This document shows, one piece after another, positions 1 to 9,333 of a stretch of DNA of 26,591 nucleotides. Location of the stretch: positions 1 to 26,591 of the forward strand of contig DAOUSS010000006.1 of the NCBI GenBank assembly GCA_030627085.1. The letters run 5' to 3'. Source of the DNA: Candidatus Stahliibacteriota bacterium (GTDB lineage: Bacteria; Hydrothermota; UBA3073). The notes beneath the pieces were generated by a model, which ran no database searches, had not been told where the DNA came from, and saw nothing but the letters and a program-made list of their open reading frames with translations. A program made the translations under genes and the position numbers. Position 1 is the first letter of the stretch; the number at the start of each line of letters is the position of its first letter.

Positions 1-270
1 AAAGATAAACACCAGACTTATTAGTGCTGGAGCGGTTCTATTTAACGGGGTAAATTTGCGGTTAATACAAGAATTATTATAACACAAATATTGTAATTTT
101 GCAAGTTTTTTTTGAGAAGTTCCATCTGAATAACTTGGTGGTGTTAAGAGTTGGCAATGTTTAACTGCCCTCTGGTAGGACACATAGCAGGAAAATATAT
201 AAGCAGGTTACCGAAGAGAATCGGAATATAGAGAAAGATATACAGGGTTAAAGAACAGAAACTTATATTA
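1..270. other. Non-coding left edge of window
   Basis: There is no credible gene here. The stretch lies downstream of the C25/HEAT gene stop and contains a leftward sigma70-like promoter (76-104). I looked for a hairpin followed by a T-run, as an intrinsic terminator after the C25 gene would show, and found only a short weak stem near 215-230 (CCGA/TCGG arms). How transcription of the large locus ends is therefore not visible. Confidence 0.6.
76..104 (-). promoter_or_regulatory. Sigma70-like promoter firing out of the window
   Basis: Read on the minus strand, TTGCAA (99-104) is followed after exactly 17 bp by a perfect TATAAT (76-81). The spacing is optimal and the surroundings are AT-rich. 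It would transcribe leftwards into sequence outside the window, which suggests that the next gene is a separate unit and that the large locus ends at the C25/HEAT gene. Confidence 0.5.
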
Positions 271-2286
271 TTAAGGTGTGTTTGATTTGTTTGGTTCGTT
301 TATCAGTCTTTTTTTTGAAACTATAGCGTTGTTTTTCAAATCCTGGGGTGCGTGGGGGTCATTTATAACCCTATCAAGAGCGTTTATTATCCTACCTCTC
401 TTCTCATACATCCCATACCATCCGAGTGCCTCCGCTGCCATTACCCGTATCTCCGGATTTTCTCTTTTATCTTCCACAACATCTATCAATGTGGGTAGAG
501 CCCTCAAAAACCTTTGCACACGCATCGACCTTACCGTCGTCTTTTTCTTTTTGAGTTCATCAGATTTTAAATAGGATATTATCTCTTTTTCTATCCATTC
601 CTTTTTTGAATGAGAGATAGAGGTCCCTGCCTGATGTAGAACCATAAAATCATCTATATTAGACTTGATAACTGGATATACATCAAGAAGGGTAGATTCC
701 GCTTTTTTACCACCTATTCTTGATAAGCTCGTAACTGCATTGAATATAACCCTCTCGGAGGTTTCATTTAATATACACTCCTTAAGATAATCTATATAAC
801 TCTCCCTTCCTCCTTCTCCCATCCACTTTACCGCAGTCCTTCTTATCAATTCGTAGGGATCTTTTATAAATACTGGGAGAGAGTTGTAAAATATTTCTGT
901 CCTATCTCTCGCCATAAGTATAACAGATTGCATCCTTACTTCAAAGGAAGGGTCGTTTTCATAAACCTCATAAAGAAATTCGGTAATATCTTCTCCCACA
1001 AGTCTATGCAGACCCTTTAGCGCCTGGGCTCTTATCGCAGGGTCAGGATGCTCAAGGGCAAGTTTTTTTAAATCTGGGATAAACTTCTCATCATAATCAT
1101 ATCCATCGTATGGAGGCATAAACTCTATCGTATCTGAAGCGTTAAAGCTAAAGGTTGGGTCGCCAAAAAGGTGAGATTCAAGATAGGAATGTGTCTTGTG
1201 CCATCTTCCAACACTTACCCCATACTTCAACAACCCAATATCTTCAGTCGCCCAAATATCCTGCATAACATTCACAGAATTTGCCCTTACTACAACAGCA
1301 TCACCATCACATTTCAGGACTTCTCCTGCAAAAATTGGGATATTGTGAAAGGCACCTGTGAAACAGGCATCCAGTATGACCAATTCTGTGCCTATCTTAT
1401 CAAGATGTTCTATGCTAATATCAACAATGTTCGTGGTATCAAGCGTATCCTTATAACTCTCAACCAAGATACAATCTTTTTTCCCATGCCCATGAAATAT
1501 AAAGATATCATTTTTCGGTTTGGAAACCGTCCATAGAATGAGTTCTGCTAATTCTGGATTAGATTTATAGAATAAATTGGTAATCAAACCATTCCTGAAC
1601 TTATCAAATCCCATCTTCTCTCTCATTGCCAGAAGTTCATCCTCCTGAGCGGTGTTACTTCCACTCACATAACCTCGTGCCCAAGCTGTAACAAGTCTAT
1701 CTACCTCCTCTCTTTTACTTCTTACCCTCTTTAACTTCTCGAAATAGTTTTTGTATGATTCTATATCTGCAAACAGTATCCTCGCACTGTACATATCCTT
1801 CTCTATGAAGGAGGGCGACTGATAGTCAAGGGAAACATAATGTATTTTCAAATCCGTCGTATCCCTGAAAAGGTAATTGAATTTCAGGTCAAGGTCATCG
1901 TAGAACCTATCGGATGGGACGGAACTTCTTATTGGAGGATACCTATCCTGATCCATCTTGAACGCAGATGTAAGATGCTGGGCATCACGGACAAGTACTA
2001 TAGGAATGTTACCCACAAGTACGAATCCCTCTAACGCCTTATCTTTATAATACTCTGTTATCAAATCCCGCAAAACCAGCGGGTTGTCCCAATCACCCGC
2101 GATTATGTAAGTAGGCAGTCCATCATCCTCTACCAACTTTTTGTAGTCCTCTATCTCGTTATTTATCTTGTCAAATAGTTCATTATCAATAATTATAGCA
2201 AAAGAGTTCTTCCCCTCTATCCCTGGAGGGGTAACAAATGTGGTTACTGAAATTAGTAGACCTATTATTGCACAAAAGACACCCAT
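271..2286 (-). CDS. C25 (gingipain-like) cysteine peptidase with HEAT-repeat C-terminus
   Basis: A 671-residue exported protein. An N-terminal hydrophobic segment (about residues 3-19) looks like a signal peptide. Residues ~25-385 resemble the caspase-fold C25 family: a hydrophobic strand then HGHG at 265-268 supplies the catalytic His, and VILDACFTG at 303-311 supplies the catalytic Cys (C308). The LFGDPT motif at 373-378 matches the GDP element that closes many C25 catalytic domains. Residues ~400-660 are helical HEAT-like repeats (recurring patterns such as DPAIRAQALKGL and DPYELIRRTAVKWMG). I see no type IX sorting tail, which C25 proteins often carry, so HEAT repeats stand where a sorting domain would be expected. 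A GGAGG lies 6 bp before the ATG. It is the last gene of the locus, 87 bp after barrel A. Substrate and cleavage specificity cannot be read from the sequence. Confidence 0.8.
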   Translation of the reverse strand: MGVFCAIIGLLISVTTFVTPPGIEGKNSFAIIIDNELFDKINNEIEDYKKLVEDDGLPTYIIAGDWDNPLVLRDLITEYYKDKALEGFVLVGNIPIVLVRDAQHLTSAFKMDQDRYPPIRSSVPSDRFYDDLDLKFNYLFRDTTDLKIHYVSLDYQSPSFIEKDMYSARILFADIESYKNYFEKLKRVRSKREEVDRLVTAWARGYVSGSNTAQEDELLAMREKMGFDKFRNGLITNLFYKSNPELAELILWTVSKPKNDIFIFHGHGKKDCILVESYKDTLDTTNIVDISIEHLDKIGTELVILDACFTGAFHNIPIFAGEVLKCDGDAVVVRANSVNVMQDIWATEDIGLLKYGVSVGRWHKTHSYLESHLFGDPTFSFNASDTIEFMPPYDGYDYDEKFIPDLKKLALEHPDPAIRAQALKGLHRLVGEDITEFLYEVYENDPSFEVRMQSVILMARDRTEIFYNSLPVFIKDPYELIRRTAVKWMGEGGRESYIDYLKECILNETSERVIFNAVTSLSRIGGKKAESTLLDVYPVIKSNIDDFMVLHQAGTSISHSKKEWIEKEIISYLKSDELKKKKTTVRSMRVQRFLRALPTLIDVVEDKRENPEIRVMAAEALGWYGMYEKRGRIINALDRVINDPHAPQDLKNNAIVSKKRLINEPNKSNTP

Positions 2287-2373
2287 CTTCCTCCATAGAA
2301 GTATATAATTCTTCTAAGAGTTTAAGGCATAGCTAAAGCTACTGCAAAACATGAGCCAAATGTTTTCTGTAAC

Positions 2374-3864
2374 CTAAAATATAAATAAAGATATACCAAA
2401 TTGTAGACCAAGCGTATTCCTGACATCACCGATACAATCCACATCCGGCGATAGAGAAGCATTCTCTCTCTTGTAGATACCCTTAAGTATAATATCTCCA
2501 ATGGGTCCATAATGGTATATCCAGAGGAGAGAAATATTATGTATATTAACATCCTGAAGGTAGTAAACAAACTCGGGATAAAATGCCTTAAGATAGTAAT
2601 CGCTTACATCAACGGTTGAAATACTGCTATCAGAGACTCTATACCAAGAGAAAGCGTATGACACACCGAGTTCAATCCAATCGCCAAGTTTTGTGAGACT
2701 GCTAATTCCTACACTGTTTTTACTTGCCGATACATTATAATTTATGCGATTATAGTGATCCATTCGGTTCATTTCAGTAAGTGAGAGTTTGTATTGTAAC
2801 CCAATTATATTTTTCCTAAAATCGTGTGTAACCAAAAATCCCCCTTCCTGAAGGGCGAAATCGCTGGCAACTATCTCCACATTAAATTCTGGATGAAGTG
2901 CAGATTGGCTAAAGTTTCGGTAGCTGTAAGTAAGCGAAGCATTGAGTCCACTTATATCCTTTCGTGCAAGGACATCTATATCAATAAAATAGTCTTCAAA
3001 CCTACCTTGTGGTTGAGGGTTCGTTCCACCATCAGTTACCTTGAGATTTCTCTTGCCGATTTCTGGCACAAGAAGTATTCCTTCGTTTTTTTTATTCATA
3101 AAGGCAAGGTCAACGCCGAATGATAATATTCTATTCTTATTCAGTCTGTTTTCTGATTCCTTATATAACACTATCGGTTTGTCGAAACCTCTGAACTTAT
3201 ACAACTCGGGCACACCCTCTGCAAATTCATATTTCTTCAAGTTTATGTTCTCTTCATTATCTGTATAGGAGAAAAATATTCCAATGCCTGATTTTTCTTT
3301 GTAGTGGTATCCAACACCCATTAATGTGTTGATGTCCCTGTGCAGTAGTTCAGGTTTTGGAAATACCCTCTTGAGTCCATTATCAACGCAGTACGTTAGA
3401 GAAAGACCTATGCTGTAATTATTGAATAAGTTCCTCGAATAGGTTGCATCCAAAGATATACCCGTGATGTCAAATCCACCAGTTGAACTATCTGCTATTA
3501 TGAATGGATTACCGGAATATCTGTCTCTGCCAATAGCCCACATGACATCCTCTTCTATATCCCTAACAAACTCGAAACTCCCTTTAAATGTATGTGGTGC
3601 TTTAAAGGGCTGAAACCAGTCTATGTGGTATAGTGTTCTACTCTCCTTTTTCGGGTCAAATGGTTTTCTGAAATCCCCATTAGTGGAATTTCTGCCTATC
3701 CAGACAGATGTGTATTTCTCTTTCTCTGCGAGGTAAACCCATGCTGGGTTTGAGGACAGGTCATAGAGTGGGAAATCAGACACATTCCCAAGCGGGGAGC
3801 ACACATCCCCGATGTGACCAACCAGACCCAGGTAGGTAGTTACAATGAATGGAATGAAGTTCAT
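2374..3864 (-). CDS. Outer-membrane beta-barrel protein A (DUF6850-like), triad A
   Basis: A predicted 496-residue barrel with many alternating amphipathic strands and a terminal Phe, typical of outer-membrane proteins. It is a paralogue of barrel B (14514-15890): both begin with an exported N-terminus, then an NPAW/NPSW segment, a K(P)(F/Y)DPK segment and a later GLK(R/N) element. The longest frame begins at a TTG at 3879. I chose the ATG at 3864 because it overlaps the lipoprotein stop as TAATG and has GGAG 9 bp upstream, indicating translational coupling. From memory, the layout resembles Bacteroidetes proteins annotated DUF6850 that sit next to DUF4876 lipoproteins and TonB receptors; I could not run the search. 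Its role may be a companion channel or assembly partner of receptor A (inference). Confidence 0.75.
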   Translation of the reverse strand: MNFIPFIVTTYLGLVGHIGDVCSPLGNVSDFPLYDLSSNPAWVYLAEKEKYTSVWIGRNSTNGDFRKPFDPKKESRTLYHIDWFQPFKAPHTFKGSFEFVRDIEEDVMWAIGRDRYSGNPFIIADSSTGGFDITGISLDATYSRNLFNNYSIGLSLTYCVDNGLKRVFPKPELLHRDINTLMGVGYHYKEKSGIGIFFSYTDNEENINLKKYEFAEGVPELYKFRGFDKPIVLYKESENRLNKNRILSFGVDLAFMNKKNEGILLVPEIGKRNLKVTDGGTNPQPQGRFEDYFIDIDVLARKDISGLNASLTYSYRNFSQSALHPEFNVEIVASDFALQEGGFLVTHDFRKNIIGLQYKLSLTEMNRMDHYNRINYNVSASKNSVGISSLTKLGDWIELGVSYAFSWYRVSDSSISTVDVSDYYLKAFYPEFVYYLQDVNIHNISLLWIYHYGPIGDIILKGIYKRENASLSPDVDCIGDVRNTLGLQFGISLFIF

Positions 3865-5009
3865 TAGTGTATACTCCAAGGTAATGGTGAATCGAGCACA
3901 TCAAAATCCATAGCACTGTTATTGTTATCCTGAAGAATTATCTTTCCTCCCTCCTCACCTGCTCTCTTCCTTTCGATTGACTTTCCACAATAAGAGGGTA
4001 TGTTTCCAGTCGCGCCAGCATCTATCACTGCGTTTAGTTTCTTTTTTGAATAGTCAGTCACATCATCCAACCACTCCACACCATCTATAACCGCCTCTGT
4101 AGGTATCAACATATTTCCACCTGCATCAAATTCCAGTGTATTTACATCGTCAACCTTTGCTATCACTATGGCATCCCTGAAGACCGAGTAGTTGAAATCA
4201 AATCTCGTATCATGCAGAATCTCTATCATGTTGGTAACATCTGGATTGTCAACATCACCATGTGCGGGTCTTGCATACTCAAAATCCGCATTTGACAGAT
4301 CTATTGAGAGTGGAGCCTGCTCCCTGTGGTCTATCCCATCCTGTGCAACTATCTTCATCTCACCTGGTGCGACCGGATAGTTCGTGCCGTCACCAGGGAA
4401 CTGCCATACGATACGGCAGTGAACATAATCAGCATCCGTAGCGTATCCCTTATAAGCCTCTGCAATAAGTATACTGTCCAGATGAAGTGTATCTTCTGTA
4501 TTGTTATATATCTCTGTAAACTGGTCGTGAAAGTAGTAACCGGCTTCTGGCGCCCCAGAGTAGTATACCTCGCTTATAACAAATGAACCCAATTGGGATA
4601 TGTTTACATATATTGTATCTTCTTCTTTTGAACCATCGTAGATTACAGATGTTTTCTGTCCGGATAATAACCTTGCCTGAGGGCTACCCGTGACCTGTTC
4701 TACCTCCTCTGGGGATAATTCTCTGGACACCATGACATCATATCGGTCTGCAAGTATTTTGGATATTATTGCCACCCCCGCAGAATCCGTTACACCAGAG
4801 TACTCCGTTCCATACTCCACCGAACGTATCCTTACATTGGCGTTGGGAACAAGATTACCCTCTGTAAGTGCCTCCATAAATCCAGATTCATCCATAACCA
4901 CAAAGGTCATATCAAACTCTACCGCAGTTGGCGTCTCCTTCTTACAACCTGTGAGTAACAAACAACCAATTACGAGGAGTGGAATGCCCGCATTTATTAT
5001 GATCTTCAT
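3864..5009 (-). CDS. DUF4876/LTD-like lipoprotein A, triad A
   Basis: A 381-residue lipoprotein. The lipobox LLTGC puts the acylated Cys at 22. Residues ~31-135 form a carboxypeptidase-regulatory/Ig-like sandwich (NANVRIRSVEYG, DSAGVAII). Residues ~140-381 match what I recall of the DUF4876 family, which resembles a lamin-tail domain: DQFTEIYNNTEDTLHLD (162-178), YPVAPGEM (211-218), DNPDVTNM (254-261), AVIDGVEW (306-313), GKSIERKRAG (342-351) and a DFDVLDSPLPW end. All of these recur in lipoprotein B. The longest frame starts at TTG 5039; the ATG at 5009 is preferred because an AAGGGGG lies 6 bp upstream and the lipoprotein signal begins there. It follows receptor A by 26 bp and shares TAATG with barrel A. 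It is probably a surface or periplasmic partner of the receptor; the ligand is unknown. Confidence 0.8.
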   Translation of the reverse strand: MKIIINAGIPLLVIGCLLLTGCKKETPTAVEFDMTFVVMDESGFMEALTEGNLVPNANVRIRSVEYGTEYSGVTDSAGVAIISKILADRYDVMVSRELSPEEVEQVTGSPQARLLSGQKTSVIYDGSKEEDTIYVNISQLGSFVISEVYYSGAPEAGYYFHDQFTEIYNNTEDTLHLDSILIAEAYKGYATDADYVHCRIVWQFPGDGTNYPVAPGEMKIVAQDGIDHREQAPLSIDLSNADFEYARPAHGDVDNPDVTNMIEILHDTRFDFNYSVFRDAIVIAKVDDVNTLEFDAGGNMLIPTEAVIDGVEWLDDVTDYSKKKLNAVIDAGATGNIPSYCGKSIERKRAGEEGGKIILQDNNNSAMDFDVLDSPLPWSIH

Positions 5010-5035
5010 AACTACCCCCTTTTTGAAAATAAACC

Positions 5036-7795
5036 TCAAAATATATCCCAGTAAGGCCAGTTGAATATATCCTCGAGGATAAGACTTACCTCAAGACCAT
5101 AATAGATAGACGGATTTCTGTAACTGTGACTCGAACTACCGGGATATACTCTGTCCAGGCTGTATATAGCCCTGTCATTAAATATATTGTTGGCAAAGAA
5201 TGAAACCTCCGAACCTTTAAAAAGAGACTTGGTTATCCTCACATTCCACATCCATTTTATGGGTCTATCTTCAATGATATATTTATAATCATCATAAATC
5301 CTTCTTATCTCCTTGTATTTTGGAGACGCCCTCTCCTCCTCTGGAATATACACCATTTCACCTGACTTTGATAAATAGCCAACTGCCAGAGAATCATCAA
5401 TTCCCGTATATCTATCACGGTCCCAGACAACCTGTTCTCCAACAAGGGTAATCCATACGCCTAGAGGTTCGACAAAGGTATCAAGCTTGTAATCAAACAT
5501 TAATTTTTCGCTCCACTTACCAGTGCTCTTCCAGCAGGGTACAACTTCGGTTCCAAGGGAATCTACTCGTCTTTCCGATAACGTGAATGTAACTCCATTC
5601 TCGTCCCATGACGAGGTGGTATTGTAAGACCCCTGCAAACTGAATACAGTGTTTAGATGTGGAACTTCTTTCGTTACGAGAGTCGCTTCCAATCCTTTTG
5701 AATCTATGCTCACCCAGTTCATCGGCTTTTGTATCCTGCTGAATATGGTGTCTTTAACCGTACTACCCTCCAAACTTGGCCAGTTCGGTCTGGAGTATTG
5801 AAAGAGAACTACGGGAGTAGTTTGAGATGTAAATCCGCCTTTCGTCCTATTATAGTATGCGGTTAGACTCAAACCGACATACCCTATCCTCTTGTCTAAG
5901 GATGCCTCATACTTGTCCTGTGTGTAACCTTTAAATCTTTCGTTTGTACGGTTGTATATGTATGTAGTTACTATTGAGAACCTTTCATCGGGGTCGAGGG
6001 ACCAGGCACTCGTGTCAACCACGTCAAAGTATCTTGGGTTTGGGTATATATTGTAAAGGGGTGGACCCTTTGAAGACTTCCCATAACCGACTCTAAGCTG
6101 GGTGTTGTCAGAGAGTCTGTAGAGAAAATTTATCCTCGGGTTTAAGAAAAGCCCGTTGTTGCATATAAAGACGGGGTTGTGATTGAATATTCCACCCAAA
6201 TTAACACCCTTAAATCCGTATATCTCCTGTCTCACACCTATATTCAGGGTAAAATCCCTCCACAGCCTTCCACTTATCTCATCCTCTGCATAAAAACTGC
6301 CGAGCAAAATGCCTGGCACATCGTCATACGGTCTGGGTCTATCACCCCTCATCCCACTTGTAGGGGGAGGATACAATACATCAAAGATTCTACCAGGGCC
6401 ATTGTTCACCTCGTATCTCCAGTTTGTGCCAATCATAAGATTATGAGACAGTATTCTGCCAGGGTATAGATTCCCCCAGTTCAAATCTAAATAGATATTC
6501 CATACATCCCCCTTAACCCAGTATTTTGATATATAGACTCCCACAAATGTGCCCTCTTGTGTTCCTTCAGTCATACGGTCGGATATAACTGCATTGTCCC
6601 TTGATACGAGTTTCTGGTAGAATGAATTCTGTTTTGTATAATTGGCCGAGGCAACCCCCTTAATTCTGCCCTTATCCCCAATGTCTATATCGGAGTTGTG
6701 GGTATACCTCAGTGTCCATTCGCGGTTGTATCTTGCAGTGCGAGAGCGATCAATGGGGTCTTCGTCCTTTTCATCAAAGGCCCTGGTGTAGTACAGCCTG
6801 TTGGTCACAAGCCAGGCGCCCTTAAACAGACGATTTTTTAATGAGGCTTGGAGTGCAATCCTTGAGAACTCGTCACCCTCTATCCTCTTATCTCTTATGC
6901 TCTTTGCCCAGTTAACGTTATAACTTGCATCAGAACCGAAAATCTTGAGCCCCCCACCGAGGTTCGCTTCCTGAGTATTAGGATTATTTTTATATTTGAG
7001 ACGAGGAGGTCTAACATTGCTCTTTGTATGCACCTTGATAACGCCCGAGGTCAGGTCTCCATATTTCACAGATGGTATCCCTCTTATAACCTCTACGTAC
7101 TCAATGTTGTCTGCCGGTATCTGGCGAAGGTCTACCCCGGAGCCCGCGGTAGTCATCATACCAATATCTACCTGCATATTTGCAATATTGGAAAGGGGAG
7201 ACCCATCAATTATTACCTGTGTGCCAAACGAGGCGAGGTTTCCCGCTTCCACACTCGTCTCAGTGTGACGAAGTTTCGCCTGTTTTAGGTCTCTGAGACC
7301 AGGAGTGGATATCTCAATACCAGGTAAAAGTTCAAGTACGTCACCCAGACTGGATGCCTGTATATGTTCTATCTCGGCAGATGTTATTCTCGTTTTCGTC
7401 TCCGCCTCTTCAGGCAGGAGTTCCTTATCCCTTGCAGAGGTTACCTCTATACCTCCTATGAAAAAGACATCGCCACCTGCCCTCTCTTTCAGAAGTTGCG
7501 CCTCAACAAAGGTTGTCCTACCCTCCTCCACTACCTGATTGGAAATAATAGTCCTGCTATAGCCAGGAAACATAAAGGCAAGAGTATATACACCTGCAGG
7601 TACATTTCTAAACTCAAACCTCCCCGAGGTGTCTGCAAATGTAGTTGTTCCAATCTCGACGATCTTCACTATGCAGCCATCAGGAGGCTTCCCTGTCTCA
7701 AGGTCGAGGACTATCCCTTTTATCCTTCCGGGTCTCTGGGAGTAGAGTGCCGTTGCGATCAAAAGGGACGAGATGATTGTTGCCAATTTTTTCAT
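5036..7795 (-). CDS. TonB-dependent outer-membrane receptor A, triad A
   Basis: A 919-residue receptor. It has a signal peptide (1-20, ending LYSQ), a CarboxypepD_reg-like domain (~24-100; GRIKGIVLDLETGKP, DTSGRFEFRNVPAGVY), a TonB-box-like segment (GGIEVTSARD, 114-123) and a plug (~130-258) with QASSLGDVLELLPG and YVEVIRGIPSVKYGDLTSG. A long barrel then runs to a C-terminal Phe. The plug is clearly paralogous to that of receptor B (QASSLGDVLGLVPG; VEVVKGVPSVRYGDLTSG). The family imports iron chelates, vitamin B12, sugars or proteins using TonB energy; no TonB/ExbBD gene is in the window. The gene lies 12 bp after the HMA-like gene stop and has only a weak ribosome-binding site. The substrate cannot be assigned; the neighbouring redox and HMA-like genes hint at a metal. 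Confidence 0.92.
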   Translation of the reverse strand: MKKLATIISSLLIATALYSQRPGRIKGIVLDLETGKPPDGCIVKIVEIGTTTFADTSGRFEFRNVPAGVYTLAFMFPGYSRTIISNQVVEEGRTTFVEAQLLKERAGGDVFFIGGIEVTSARDKELLPEEAETKTRITSAEIEHIQASSLGDVLELLPGIEISTPGLRDLKQAKLRHTETSVEAGNLASFGTQVIIDGSPLSNIANMQVDIGMMTTAGSGVDLRQIPADNIEYVEVIRGIPSVKYGDLTSGVIKVHTKSNVRPPRLKYKNNPNTQEANLGGGLKIFGSDASYNVNWAKSIRDKRIEGDEFSRIALQASLKNRLFKGAWLVTNRLYYTRAFDEKDEDPIDRSRTARYNREWTLRYTHNSDIDIGDKGRIKGVASANYTKQNSFYQKLVSRDNAVISDRMTEGTQEGTFVGVYISKYWVKGDVWNIYLDLNWGNLYPGRILSHNLMIGTNWRYEVNNGPGRIFDVLYPPPTSGMRGDRPRPYDDVPGILLGSFYAEDEISGRLWRDFTLNIGVRQEIYGFKGVNLGGIFNHNPVFICNNGLFLNPRINFLYRLSDNTQLRVGYGKSSKGPPLYNIYPNPRYFDVVDTSAWSLDPDERFSIVTTYIYNRTNERFKGYTQDKYEASLDKRIGYVGLSLTAYYNRTKGGFTSQTTPVVLFQYSRPNWPSLEGSTVKDTIFSRIQKPMNWVSIDSKGLEATLVTKEVPHLNTVFSLQGSYNTTSSWDENGVTFTLSERRVDSLGTEVVPCWKSTGKWSEKLMFDYKLDTFVEPLGVWITLVGEQVVWDRDRYTGIDDSLAVGYLSKSGEMVYIPEEERASPKYKEIRRIYDDYKYIIEDRPIKWMWNVRITKSLFKGSEVSFFANNIFNDRAIYSLDRVYPGSSSHSYRNPSIYYGLEVSLILEDIFNWPYWDIF

Positions 7796-7807
7796 GAATC
7801 ACTGGGA

Positions 7808-8479
7808 TTATTTAATAGAATCAAGGTCTACAGGAAAACCAGTGTCTACGACACAACCTATATCTACACATTCAAAATGCCCTTCAACATTTTTGGGTCC
7901 GTCGTTCGTATAAATTGTCAGTTCTTTTGCATTTATTTTATCCCTTATCTGGGAAGGAGATATACTGTCCGGCAGAAAATATACCACCACGGTGGGAGGT
8001 TTTCCAAAGAATACATCTGCCCTGCCAATTGCATTAGAAAATGACAGATGGGAAATCAAGAATAATGCATCTCTCGGTGTCTTGATATTTTCAACGGAAA
8101 CCCTGAATCTCTTAAAGTCTTCTCTCTCTCCATACCAACCCCACTTCCGTGAAACAACGCGGATCTTTTTAATCTTTTCTATCTTTTCGGGTGTTATTTC
8201 ATCGGGATCATAATATACTCTAACCCTGCGTGATCTTACATAAGCCTCTGCACCGAGTATCCCATTATCCTGAAATACCTTTAGCCGATTAACAAAAGCC
8301 TTTGCCCTATGGGCGCAGGCAACAGAACGAACAACCATCATGTATGTTTTATATTTCTTTCCCTCAAGGTTTTTAAAGTAGTCCTTATAACTGGGCAGTT
8401 CAATCTTTGCTCCCCCTACACCTCCAATGAGCATCAGACCAGCTGTTATAATAGGCACTGCTATCCAGTTTACTTTCAT
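7808..8479 (-). CDS. Exported protein with two degenerate HMA-like domains
   Basis: A 223-residue protein with an N-terminal membrane/signal segment (about 5-23). Residues ~44-106 follow the heavy-metal-associated domain pattern (VRSVACAHRAKAFVNRLKV, then AEAYVRSRRVRVYYDPDEITPEKI), but where a CxxC is normal there is only C55. A second HMA-like unit (~122-192; VVVYFLPDSISPSQI) has no Cys. Two more cysteines lie near the end (C204 and C209, in FECVDIGC). The start is the ATG at 8479: the longer frame opens with GTG two codons earlier, but GGAGG lies 5 bp before this ATG, which overlaps the polyferredoxin stop as ATGA. Tight coupling to a membrane Fe-S protein and to receptor A suggests an envelope metal carrier or redox partner. 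Alternatively it is a structural ferredoxin-like-fold protein that no longer binds metal. Confidence 0.6.
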   Translation of the reverse strand: MKVNWIAVPIITAGLMLIGGVGGAKIELPSYKDYFKNLEGKKYKTYMMVVRSVACAHRAKAFVNRLKVFQDNGILGAEAYVRSRRVRVYYDPDEITPEKIEKIKKIRVVSRKWGWYGEREDFKRFRVSVENIKTPRDALFLISHLSFSNAIGRADVFFGKPPTVVVYFLPDSISPSQIRDKINAKELTIYTNDGPKNVEGHFECVDIGCVVDTGFPVDLDSIK

Positions 8480-9258
8480 CTCCACCTCCCATTTATCTCC
8501 AATCTAAGAGCTCCTTCTTCAGGACACGCATCCACACAGGCAAGACAATTCAGACAATTACCATCCACAACTCTCTCGACATTAGACACCTCTATAGATA
8601 ATGGACAGGCTCTATCGCACATCTTACATTGAGTACAACTCTTCTCATCCCTGCGTATTTTGATAAGTCCAATTCTTGATGGGAAGTTTAGAAAGGCGGC
8701 AAGGGGACATAGATACCTGCAGAATGCCATACTTATAATGATTGCAGCAACAATAACCAAGCCAAGGCTAATATAGGAAATTATGCCAATATCTTCCCCA
8801 TGCAGGCTTATCAGTGCGTAGTATGGGTCGTAACCACGATATATGAGTTCACCTATCCTTACAGTGAATATCAGAACAAGAACCAGTATGATATACTTAA
8901 TAGCCCTGAGGCTTTTCTCCAACTTTTTCGGTAGATTTTTATTGAATTCTAACTTTCTGCCCAGAATTCCAAACCATTCTCCGAGTGCCCCCACAGGGCA
9001 TATCCATCCACAGAAACTCCTTTTTGCAAGCAATGCCAGAAGAAGAACGGCAATAAAAAGGACAAGATTCGTTTCACTCATAGAGCAGGGAGGAGTTTTA
9101 CCAGTAATGAATGCATAAAGACTCACAAGGCCACCCATCGGACAGTATGTCTCGGGTGTGTTATATGTCTTACCAAGTACATTTCTCAATATAAGCATAC
9201 CCATAGCCACGAATACAACTATCTGGAATATCCTCCTTATTCTGGTTGCTTTACCCAT
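8476..9258 (-). CDS. NapH/NosR-type membrane polyferredoxin (4Fe-4S)
   Basis: A 260-residue membrane protein with about four to five hydrophobic segments. The motifs CGWICPVG (83-90) and CRYLCPL (180-186) are the paired CxxxCP elements of the NapH/NosR/CcoG group. Two classical [4Fe-4S] sites follow: CTQCKMCDRACP (C208, C211, C214, C218) and CLNCLACVDACP (C235, C238, C241, C245). Further cysteines are in YCPMGG (C39) and PPCSM (C58). Members pass electrons across the inner membrane to periplasmic partners. I chose the ATG at 9258 because GGAGG lies 4 bp upstream; the longer frame starts at TTG 9318 and adds 20 non-family residues. Its stop overlaps the HMA-like start (ATGA), so the two are probably made together. 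In this locus it may reduce an imported metal complex (inference). Confidence 0.85.
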   Translation of the reverse strand: MGKATRIRRIFQIVVFVAMGMLILRNVLGKTYNTPETYCPMGGLVSLYAFITGKTPPCSMSETNLVLFIAVLLLALLAKRSFCGWICPVGALGEWFGILGRKLEFNKNLPKKLEKSLRAIKYIILVLVLIFTVRIGELIYRGYDPYYALISLHGEDIGIISYISLGLVIVAAIIISMAFCRYLCPLAAFLNFPSRIGLIKIRRDEKSCTQCKMCDRACPLSIEVSNVERVVDGNCLNCLACVDACPEEGALRLEINGRWR

Positions 9259-9333
9259 TCTACCTCCTCTGTCAAACCTGTGTGCTATCAAGAGCCTGAT
9301 CACAATGAACACCATCAAGACTAAAGCCTTGAG

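Noticed and set aside
2322..2570. Minus-strand open frame of 82 codons
   Set aside because: It overlaps barrel A in another frame and has no ribosome-binding site or family similarity.
7364..8044. Plus-strand open frame of 226 codons
   Set aside because: It runs antisense across the receptor A start and the HMA-like gene, has a low-complexity Cys/Tyr-rich product with no family pattern, and both opposing genes are well supported.
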